A stretch of 5,286 nucleotides of DNA, from assembly GCA_017940105.1 (NCBI GenBank), contig JAGAZG010000218.1, forward strand, positions 1-5,286, in the 5' to 3' direction. Positions 1 through 5,286 of this stretch are shown here, piece by piece. Origin of the DNA: Mailhella sp. (GTDB taxonomy: Bacteria > Desulfobacterota > Desulfovibrionia > Desulfovibrionales > Desulfovibrionaceae). The notes beneath the pieces were generated by a model, which was not told the DNA's origin, did not search any database, and saw only the letters and a list, made by a program, of their open reading frames with translations. Each line of letters starts with the position of its first letter. Positions within the stretch are counted from its first letter, which is position 1. The translations under genes and the position numbers were made by a program.

Positions 1-1476
1 CTCGGGGTTATTCTTGGCGGACTGGCCACCATGGTCATCCAGAGCAGCTGCGCCACTACGGTCATGACCGTCAGCTTTGTGGACGCAGGGCTGATGAATC
101 TCTCCCAGGCCATAGGCGTCATCATGGGGGCCAATATCGGTACAACGGTGACAGGTCAAATTCTTGCATTCAATATCAAGGACCTGGCCTATCTTTTCAT
201 TATCATCGGCGTTCTGCTTTTCTTTATAGGCAAATCCAACAAAACCAAGCAACTGGGATCTGGAATGCTTGGGTTCGGCCTGCTCTTCGTGGGCATGCAG
301 ACCATGGAGCAGTCCATGAGCTTTCTCCAGGGTAAAAAAGAGCTCTTTCTCGCATTCAGCGGAAATCCCCTGATGGGACTGGCTGCCGGGGCGCTGCTTA
401 CGCTGCTGGTTCAGTCCAGTTCTGCAACCGTAGGCCTTACCATGGCTCTTGGCATGCAGGGACTGTTGCCCCTTGAGGCCGCCATTCCCATCATTTTTGG
501 CGATAACATAGGAACGACCATCACTTCCGTGCTCGCTTCGCTCAGCACGGGAAGAAGCGCCCGGCAGGCCTGCGCTGCCCATGTTCTGTTCAATGTCATA
601 GGCGTATGCATCTGGATGCCATTAATGCCTTTATGGATAGGCTTCATCGAAGGTACTTCATCTTCTATCGCGCATCAGATCGCTAATGCCCATACGTTGT
701 TCAATGTCTGCAATACGGTGCTGTTTCTGCCGTTCGTCCGTCCATTTGCCATGCTTATACGCAAAATTCTGCCGGATGCCGACCCAGGCGAATCCAAAGA
801 GGTTCTGTACCTCGACCCTCTGCTGCTGGAACGCACGCCAGTGGTCGCCGTGAGCGCCGTACGCTACGAGTGCAGGCACATGGGTGAGATTGTAAAAAAT
901 CTGCTCGCCCGTTCCGCAAACCTCTTTTTTGATGGCAAAGAAGATGAAAAGGAGCATATCCTAAAACTTGAAGACAGCCTGGACAACCTTGACACCGCAA
1001 TTCGGGAATATGCCGGAAAAATCATGAGTACAGGACTTTCCGGCAACAACGCCCGGGAGCTTGAGGCCTGCGTCATATGTGCAGGTGACCTTGAACGGAT
1101 TGGCGACAAGGGCAAACGCATGCTGGATTTTTATGAATACAGCAAAAAACGCGGCAGCTCTTTTTCTGCTGAGGCAAAGGCAGAACTGAGCACACTTTAT
1201 GCCAATGCACAAAGCGTACTGGTCATGGCTCTTGATTCCTTTGAAAAAAAAGGGCTCTCTGACGCCAATTGGAAAAATCTGACTTCACTTTCAGAAGAAA
1301 TACGGCGAACGGAAAACACCCTGAGAGAAAGCCATGCCATACGGCTTGCCCATGGCAAATGCTCCCCGGAAGCAGGACTGGTCTTCATCGACGTTCTGGG
1401 AGCCATTGAGCAGGTGTCATACCGGGCAAGAAAAATTGCTGACCATATGCTTGAAGCGCCAAGAAACGGCATCTGA
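1..1476 (+). CDS. Na/Pi cotransporter family protein with C-terminal PhoU-like domain (5' partial)
   Basis: The reading frame is open from base 1, so the gene is cut by the left edge; the first in-frame ATG (base 31) lies inside a conserved motif and is not the start. The 491 visible residues (numbered from base 1) show the duplicated core of the SLC34/NptA-type Na+/phosphate cotransporter family: QSSCATT at 14-20 and GANIGTT at 43-49, then QSSSATVG at 138-145 and GDNIGTT at 167-173, separated by hydrophobic membrane segments. HVLFN (194-198) and HTLFN (231-235) end the membrane part. Residues about 275-485 are a helical PhoU-like domain with one clear ERIGD metal-binding-type motif (365-369). 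The family moves phosphate, or possibly another anion, across the inner membrane coupled to Na+; here the PhoU part presumably senses or gates. Compared with usual lengths near 550 residues, some 60 N-terminal residues are missing. The family call is firm; the substrate is inferred. Confidence 0.93.
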   Translation, partial: LGVILGGLATMVIQSSCATTVMTVSFVDAGLMNLSQAIGVIMGANIGTTVTGQILAFNIKDLAYLFIIIGVLLFFIGKSNKTKQLGSGMLGFGLLFVGMQTMEQSMSFLQGKKELFLAFSGNPLMGLAAGALLTLLVQSSSATVGLTMALGMQGLLPLEAAIPIIFGDNIGTTITSVLASLSTGRSARQACAAHVLFNVIGVCIWMPLMPLWIGFIEGTSSSIAHQIANAHTLFNVCNTVLFLPFVRPFAMLIRKILPDADPGESKEVLYLDPLLLERTPVVAVSAVRYECRHMGEIVKNLLARSANLFFDGKEDEKEHILKLEDSLDNLDTAIREYAGKIMSTGLSGNNARELEACVICAGDLERIGDKGKRMLDFYEYSKKRGSSFSAEAKAELSTLYANAQSVLVMALDSFEKKGLSDANWKNLTSLSEEIRRTENTLRESHAIRLAHGKCSPEAGLVFIDVLGAIEQVSYRARKIADHMLEAPRNGI

Positions 1477-1609
1477 CAGAGCTTAAAGTGTGTCGCCAGG
1501 CGTACCAGGAGTTGAGATGCTCGGCGTAACATGATAGTCGCTTTCTGCAGGAGACATGTTTTTTTGTACTCCAATGCGGCTTGGCGCGCATGCGCTTATA
1601 ATAAAAAAC

Positions 1610-1613
1610 GAGG
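1610..1613 (+). promoter_or_regulatory. Ribosome binding site deciding the start of the DUF4037 gene
   Basis: GAGG lies 5 bases before the ATG at 1619. It supports this start over the longer in-frame ATG at 1556, whose AGGAG (1549-1553) is only 2 bases from the codon and so badly placed. The family's conserved N-terminal pattern (GLE-S-Y) also begins just after 1619. Confidence 0.6.
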
Positions 1614-1618
1614 TTCAT

Positions 1619-2560
1619 ATGCCGAAAGGGCTGGAAATTTCAAAAAAATACTTTGAAACATGCCTTCCCGTCTTGAAGCAATGTATTCCAGACATCATGG
1701 AACATGCCGCAACCGGCCTTGCCGGAGAAGGATCCGACTGCCTTGGATTTGATGACGCGACATCCCGCGACCATGACTGGGGGCCGGCGTTCTGCCTCTG
1801 GCTCCCGGAATCTCTGCTGCGTTCAGAGGCAGCCCGTATTGAACAGGCAATTGATTTGCTGCCGAAATCGTTCATGGGGTTTGCTGCGCGTATGGCGCCC
1901 CAAGACAGGAGCGGGCGTGTCGGCCCCATGGCTGTCGAAGTTTTTTACAGGCAATTTCTGGGCATGCCACGTGCGCCGGAAACCTGGCGCGAATGGAGAG
2001 CTATCCCTGAATATCACCTGTGCTCCAGCACGAACGGCGCTGTATTCATGGACAACGAAGGAGTGTTCAGTGCTATAAGAAACAAGCTTCTTAAATATTA
2101 TCCCGAAGATTTGCGCCGCAAAAAAATTGCTGCCCGTTGCATGATTATGGCCCAGACAGGGCAATACAATCTGCCGCGTTGCCTTTCGCGCGGAGATTTT
2201 GTTCCGGCGATGCTGGCCGCGGCGCGCTTCTCTGAAGCGGCCTTGTCAATGGTCTATCTCCTTAACCGGCGCTTTATGCCGTTCTACAAATGGGCCGCCA
2301 GGGGCGCAGCAGAACTGCCCGTTCTGGGCAGAGAAACCGTACGTCTCCTTGATGGACTCTCTCAAACCGCATGGAGCAGCACATATCAGTCTTCACAGGC
2401 TGTACAGCAAATAGAAAATCTCTGCTCATTGGTCGCCGAAACTCTGCGCAAAACCCATCTCTCCGAAGTTGACGGCGACTGGCTGTGGGCACATGGCCCT
2501 TCAGTGCAACTGGGGGTGCGAGAACCGGAGATTCGCCGCCTCAACGTGATGGAAGACTAA
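1619..2560 (+). CDS. DUF4037 domain protein, predicted nucleotidyltransferase fold
   Basis: This 313-residue soluble protein matches the DUF4037 family as I recall its pattern: GLEISKKYF near the N-terminus, GEGSDCLGFDD (36-46), SRDHDWGP (49-56), KYYPEDL (159-165) and RRFMPFYKW (217-225). The G38-S39, eleven residues, then D51-H52-D53 arrangement fits the nucleotidyltransferase-superfamily signature (GS then DxD), and E107 in AVEVFY is a candidate third acidic residue. The remaining half, about 150-313, is predicted to be mostly helical, which could be a substrate-binding part as in small nucleotide-transferring enzymes; that is inference. There is no signal peptide or membrane segment, so it should be cytoplasmic. 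The in-frame ATG at 1556 would add 21 residues unlike the family. The TPR gene follows after 26 bases, suggesting co-expression. Substrate and physiological role are unknown. Confidence 0.87.
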   Translation: MPKGLEISKKYFETCLPVLKQCIPDIMEHAATGLAGEGSDCLGFDDATSRDHDWGPAFCLWLPESLLRSEAARIEQAIDLLPKSFMGFAARMAPQDRSGRVGPMAVEVFYRQFLGMPRAPETWREWRAIPEYHLCSSTNGAVFMDNEGVFSAIRNKLLKYYPEDLRRKKIAARCMIMAQTGQYNLPRCLSRGDFVPAMLAAARFSEAALSMVYLLNRRFMPFYKWAARGAAELPVLGRETVRLLDGLSQTAWSSTYQSSQAVQQIENLCSLVAETLRKTHLSEVDGDWLWAHGPSVQLGVREPEIRRLNVMED

Positions 2561-2570
2561 CCGTTCAACC

Positions 2571-2577
2571 AGAAAGG
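2571..2577 (+). promoter_or_regulatory. Ribosome binding site deciding the start of the TPR gene
   Basis: AGAAAGG lies 9 bases before the ATG at 2587, in the gap after the DUF4037 stop. It favours 2587 over the in-frame ATG at 2485, which would overlap the DUF4037 gene by 76 bases and add a 34-residue stretch with no TPR character. Confidence 0.65.
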
Positions 2578-2586
2578 TTCGCAGAC

Positions 2587-3381
2587 ATGGATTTTGATAT
2601 TGAACTCTCATCTGCTTTTGCTTTGCTTGGACAGGGCCGCCTGACCGATGCCGAAAAGAAACTACTTGCGCTTGCTGCGGGCAGGCAAGCTTCCTCTCCT
2701 GAAAAAGAAGGACGGCTGCACTATGGACTTGGCCTCGCTTTTTTTCAGCAAGGCAAAAATGAAGAAGCCAGACAACAGTTCTCTTATGCCTGTGAACTAT
2801 TTAAAAATCTGCCTGGCTCAGCCAAGGCGCTTGCCATGACCGCCCTGGCACGGGCTGAACTCGCCTGCGGTGCGACAGAACAAAGTGTCAAAACAGGCCG
2901 CGAGGCTCTGGAACTTTTGCGCAGAAGCATGGCAAAAGACGATCCCCGGCTTGCGCCATCCCTTTTTGCACTGTCATTCGGCGAATATGAATCCAAGCAT
3001 TTCGGAGAGGCTGAAGCTCTTCTGCGTGAGGCCCTTGCGTTGTGGAAGACGCAGCGCGGGCCAGAAAGCCTGGAAGTGTCAACATGCCTTAACGATCTTG
3101 GCCGTATCTGTGAAGAAACGAACCGCATCAGCGAAGGCATTGCACTGCATAAGGAATGCCTGGAGATTCGGCAAAAAAAACTCGGCGTCCATCCTGAGAC
3201 GGCGTTTTCGCTTGGCAACTTGGGTACAGCGCTTGCGTCTGCCGGACAATGGCAGCAGGCAGCCGATATGCTGGAAAGGGCTCTTGCGTGTTATGCGCAA
3301 TGCGGACGCACTGACGGCGACAGCATAGACGGGCTGAAGCTCAATCTTGAGCTCTGCAGAAAAGCCCTTGCCTGCCGCTGA
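2587..3381 (+). CDS. Tetratricopeptide repeat protein
   Basis: The 264-residue product is almost wholly alpha-helical repeats of about 34 residues. Units can be placed near residues 8-34, 43-76, 81-112, 123-156, 164-197 and 205-238, with typical spacing of small and aromatic positions such as YGLGLAFFQQGKNEEA (46-61), LNDLGRICEETNRISEG (168-184) and LGNLGTALASAGQWQQA (209-225). The last three resemble kinesin-light-chain-type TPRs, with long helices ending in EALALWK, CLEIRQKKLG and ALACYAQ. A short helix (250-264) may cap the array. There is no signal peptide, membrane segment or fused catalytic domain, so it is most likely a cytoplasmic scaffold that binds a protein partner. The close spacing behind the DUF4037 gene makes that product the first candidate partner, but this is inference. 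The fold is certain; the specific function is not recognisable. Confidence 0.88.
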   Translation: MDFDIELSSAFALLGQGRLTDAEKKLLALAAGRQASSPEKEGRLHYGLGLAFFQQGKNEEARQQFSYACELFKNLPGSAKALAMTALARAELACGATEQSVKTGREALELLRRSMAKDDPRLAPSLFALSFGEYESKHFGEAEALLREALALWKTQRGPESLEVSTCLNDLGRICEETNRISEGIALHKECLEIRQKKLGVHPETAFSLGNLGTALASAGQWQQAADMLERALACYAQCGRTDGDSIDGLKLNLELCRKALACR

Positions 3382-3394
3382 TTAAACTTATAAA
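3368..3394 (+). promoter_or_regulatory. Possible weak internal promoter before the Usp gene
   Basis: TTGCCT (3368-3373, four of six matches to the sigma-70 -35 box) and TATAAA (3389-3394) are separated by 15 bases, shorter than the ideal 17. A start near 3401 would leave a short leader that still contains the AAAGGAG ribosome site (3405-3411). It would let the stress protein be expressed apart from the upstream genes. The -35 box overlaps the end of the TPR gene, and the match could be chance. Confidence 0.25.
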
Positions 3395-3419
3395 CAAGTC
3401 GGGCAAAGGAGAACACATT

Positions 3420-3884
3420 ATGGGACTTTTCAACACCATCGCTTGCTGCATTGACCTGACCGAGCACAATACGCCCATCGTTGAATATACCAGAGAAGTT
3501 GCCGCTCTTACTGGCGCCAACATTCTGCTTGTCCATATCCTGCCGTCGGCAAGTCATCTTGACAGCGTCGGGACGACTGCAGAAGTGATCCACTCGGCCA
3601 TTGAAGACAGCCGCACGTCCACAGAAAATTATGTGCGCCAGTTTGCCGCGCAAAAGTTTCACAGTCTGCCCTGTGAGCCACTTATCCTTACGGGACGAAT
3701 CGATAAGGCGCTGGAAGAACTGGTCGACGAGCGCTGCGTAGATCTTATTATCATGGGCAGTATGAATTCACATGGCTTATTCAATCTTGTGGGGCATACC
3801 ACCGCACAGCTTATAGGGCATAGCCGCGTGCCCGTGCTCGTCATTCCCAACGAATTAAATCTTGAGTGCTCACCTGAAGAATAA
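3420..3884 (+). CDS. Universal stress protein (UspA family), single domain
   Basis: The 154 residues are a normal length for one Usp domain. The alpha/beta fold is visible: the first strand FNTIACCIDLT (4-14), a helix through YTREVAALTGA (23-33), strand ILLVHILP (35-42), the variable helix 53-80, LILTGRIDKALEEL (88-101), VDLIIMGS (107-114) and the terminal strand VPVLVIP (137-143). The family's ATP-binding loop, G-2x-G-9x-G-(S/T), is degenerate: G113 is present, the second glycine is N116, and the loop is one residue short before G125-H126. Nucleotide binding is therefore doubtful. The ATG is preceded by a strong AAAGGAG (3405-3411) with 8-base spacing. It is the last gene of the rightward set, ending 72 bases before a strong terminator. 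Usp proteins act in the cytoplasm in stress survival; the specific partner or signal cannot be read here. Confidence 0.92.
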   Translation: MGLFNTIACCIDLTEHNTPIVEYTREVAALTGANILLVHILPSASHLDSVGTTAEVIHSAIEDSRTSTENYVRQFAAQKFHSLPCEPLILTGRIDKALEELVDERCVDLIIMGSMNSHGLFNLVGHTTAQLIGHSRVPVLVIPNELNLECSPEE

Positions 3885-3889
3885 ATGTC

Positions 3890-3912
3890 TGCCAAATTGG
3901 AACATCTTGGCA
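3890..3912. repeat. Short inverted repeat downstream of usp
   Basis: TGCCAA (3890-3895) and TTGGCA (3907-3912) form a perfect 6-base inverted repeat around an 11-base loop, 5 bases after the Usp stop codon. No T-run follows, so it is not a terminator by itself. It may form a stabilising hairpin at the 3' end of the message, or be chance. Confidence 0.35.
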
Positions 3913-3917
3913 TAGCC

Positions 3918-3948
3918 AGCAGGCGCCGCTTTATTTTCGGCAACTGCT
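3918..3948. repeat. Imperfect hairpin next to the terminator
   Basis: AGCAG (3918-3922) pairs with CTGCT (3944-3948), and inside it GCCG (3925-3928) pairs with CGGC (3938-3941), with a 2x2 internal loop and a 9-base apical loop. It abuts the A-tract of the main terminator. It could be a secondary 3'-end structure for either transcript; no function is shown by the sequence. Confidence 0.35.
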
Positions 3949-3988
3949 AAAAAAAAGAGCTCCGTTTTCTATTCGGAGCTCTTTTTTT
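3949..3988. terminator. Bidirectional intrinsic terminator between convergent genes
   Basis: A perfect 8-bp stem, GAGCTCCG (3957-3964) with CGGAGCTC (3974-3981), closes a 9-base loop. It is preceded by eight A (3949-3956) and followed by seven T (3982-3988). Read rightwards it ends in a U-run after the Usp gene; read leftwards it ends in a U-run 17 bases after the TolC stop codon. The A and T tracts can also pair and lengthen the stem. It therefore serves both converging transcription units. Confidence 0.93.
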
Positions 3989-4005
3989 GGCAATTTATTT
4001 AAGGG

Positions 4006-5286
4006 TTACTGTTCTTCCGGCATAGTAATCTGATCAAGAGGCTCGTGATCCGCAGGCGTCACCTTAATCATCTCGGTGCTTATATTAAAGGAAGGAATCA
4101 AAGCTCCGGCAAGGGCTTTCATGCGATACGCTGCAATAAGAGAATTGCCAAGCGCCGTGGCTGCCTGCGTAGACGAATTGAAAAGTTCGCTTTCGGCGTC
4201 AAGCACGTCAAGCAGGCTGCGCTCGCCGAGCACAAACTGTTCCTGGTAAGCGTCACGAGTTGCAATATTGTATTCAATGGCCTCTTTATAAAACTCAAGC
4301 TGTTCTAAGGCAGACACATATTCAGTCCAGCTCTGCTCAACATTGAGTTTCAGTTCATCCATATAGTCATAAAGGCTTTGGCGAGCCTGGCGGATACGGG
4401 CGGCAGCGGCTTTGCTTTCCGCGACGTCAGCTCCGCTGTTAAACAAATTCCAGCGCACAACGGCTGCGATGCCGAATTCAAATGTCCACATACGGCTTAT
4501 GCGGTCACGCTCAGAATAGGAAGGGCCGGCTTCAATGGCGACAGAAGGGCCGTACGCTGAATTGGCCTGCTCCTTACGGGCACGCGCAGCAACAACGTCT
4601 TCCATGTATGCGGAAACCTTAGGATTGAACTTGCGCGCATCCCTGAGAACTTCTTCCGCATTCTGGTACATACCCTCGGGACGATGCACTGCAGCCAGAT
4701 TTTCTGCGCGCAGACGAGTCAGACGGGTATAGGTTTCTTCTCCCACGCGCAACGAGGCCTGCGCTTCAGAAAGGGAAGACTTGGCACGTGAAAGACGGCT
4801 TTGTGCCTTGGTCACATCAGCCATCGTATCAACACCCAGGGCCTCGCGTTCACGAGCCTTGCCAAGAATCTCCTCATGTCTGGCCACGTTATCCTGAGCC
4901 AGCTTATATATCTGCTGGCGGCGAAGCACGTCCACATGGGCTATAATGGCATCCAAAGCCAAAGAGTTGGCATTATCCATTACCCGGTAATCCATGGAGC
5001 GATAGGTAGCCTCAGCTTCGCGAACGCGTCCTCTGGTCAGCCAGCTGTCCCACAAGGGCTGCGTCAGTATCAGCGATGCCGAAGAATAGGGAGCAACACG
5101 GTTATATCCGTAATCTCGCACGGTACTGTTCGTAAGGCGGCCAAAGCCGCCTCGGGCGGTCAAGTCGACCCTGGGGCCGTAGCCTGCCTTTGCCCTGTCT
5201 ATCTCATGACCGACTGCAGAACGATTTTCCTGAATGGATTTTAAAGAATGGTTGCTTCTGAGCATAGCCTCAATGGATTCCTTAAG
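4006..5286 (-). CDS. TolC-family outer membrane protein, LapE/type I secretion type (5' partial)
   Basis: The frame runs open to the right edge, adding LKESIEA before the first Met at 5265, so the start and signal peptide lie outside; 426 residues are visible (numbered from the edge). Two homologous halves of the outer-membrane efflux domain can be seen: AKAGYGPRVDL (33-43) with TQPLWDSWLTRGRV (75-88), and NSAYGPSVAIEAG (242-254) with VRWNLFNSG (277-285). Each is followed by long coiled-coil helices, such as ADVTKAQSRLSRAKSSLSEA (156-175). The motif FVLGERSLLDVLDAESELF (351-369) is typical of type I secretion TolC proteins of the LapE/AggA kind. As a trimer it should form the outer-membrane channel and periplasmic tunnel for an ABC exporter or RND pump. 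About 30-50 N-terminal residues are missing. Partner genes are not in the window, so secretion versus drug efflux is undecided. It is convergent with the Usp gene and so separately transcribed. Confidence 0.92.
   Translation of the reverse strand, partial: LKESIEAMLRSNHSLKSIQENRSAVGHEIDRAKAGYGPRVDLTARGGFGRLTNSTVRDYGYNRVAPYSSASLILTQPLWDSWLTRGRVREAEATYRSMDYRVMDNANSLALDAIIAHVDVLRRQQIYKLAQDNVARHEEILGKAREREALGVDTMADVTKAQSRLSRAKSSLSEAQASLRVGEETYTRLTRLRAENLAAVHRPEGMYQNAEEVLRDARKFNPKVSAYMEDVVAARARKEQANSAYGPSVAIEAGPSYSERDRISRMWTFEFGIAAVVRWNLFNSGADVAESKAAAARIRQARQSLYDYMDELKLNVEQSWTEYVSALEQLEFYKEAIEYNIATRDAYQEQFVLGERSLLDVLDAESELFNSSTQAATALGNSLIAAYRMKALAGALIPSFNISTEMIKVTPADHEPLDQITMPEEQ

Noticed and set aside
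1586..1595. Perfect 10-base palindrome GCGCATGCGC, possible operator
   Set aside because: It is short, built from alternating GC steps that arise easily by chance, has no second copy in the window and matches no operator I recognise.
1597..1602. Perfect TATAAT resembling a -10 box before the DUF4037 gene
   Set aside because: No acceptable -35 box lies 16-18 bases upstream, there is no TG extension, and a start near 1609 would fall on the ribosome binding site. A chance match is likely, though a weak promoter cannot be excluded.
1477..1618. Search for a terminator after the cotransporter gene
   Set aside because: Only very short repeats (for example CGCC-A-GGCG around 1495) and a T-run at 1559-1565 with no stable stem before it were seen, so no terminator is called.
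2485..2586. Longer start for the TPR gene at ATG 2485
   Set aside because: It overlaps the DUF4037 gene by 76 bases, the added residues lack TPR or helical character, and a good ribosome site stands before 2587.
2784..3218. Minus-strand 144-codon open frame inside the TPR gene
   Set aside because: The serine- and arginine-rich translation is typical of an antisense shadow, and the TPR repeats on the plus strand explain the region.
4045..5244. Several plus-strand open frames (65-147 codons) opposite the TolC gene
   Set aside because: They are shadows of the strongly supported TolC frame on the minus strand; their translations show no domain pattern and no convincing ribosome sites.

Overview
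The window looks like a stretch of chromosome from a Gram-negative bacterium with a GC content near one half. The outer-membrane TolC-family protein shows that it is Gram-negative. The mix of a Na/Pi-cotransporter-PhoU fusion, a DUF4037 protein, a TPR protein, a single-domain Usp and a LapE-like TolC suggests a sulfate reducer of the Desulfovibrio type (Desulfobacterota). That placement is an inference from protein style, with no marker gene behind it.

Layout: four genes run rightwards. (1) The 3' part of a Na+/phosphate cotransporter-like membrane protein with a C-terminal PhoU-like domain (1-1476, cut by the left edge). (2) A 313-residue DUF4037 protein carrying a nucleotidyltransferase-type active-site signature (1619-2560). 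(3) A 264-residue TPR-repeat protein (2587-3381). (4) A 154-residue universal stress protein with a degenerate nucleotide-binding loop (3420-3884). One gene runs leftwards: a TolC/LapE-type outer-membrane efflux or type I secretion protein (4006-5286, cut by the right edge, so its signal peptide lies outside). The two sets of genes converge on a 121-base spacer with a strong hairpin flanked by A8 and T7 tracts, which should terminate transcription in both directions.

How the genes may work together: DUF4037 and TPR genes are 26 bases apart and the Usp gene follows after 38 bases, with no terminator between them, so genes 2-4 are probably one transcript. The cotransporter gene lies 142 bases upstream, also without a visible terminator, and may or may not be part of that transcript. 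The least characterised element is the DUF4037-TPR pair: a predicted nucleotidyltransferase-fold enzyme of unknown substrate beside a protein-protein interaction scaffold. The TolC gene is probably unrelated to the rightward genes and belongs to an efflux or type I secretion locus beyond the right edge. I saw no mobile element, CRISPR array, tRNA or rRNA.
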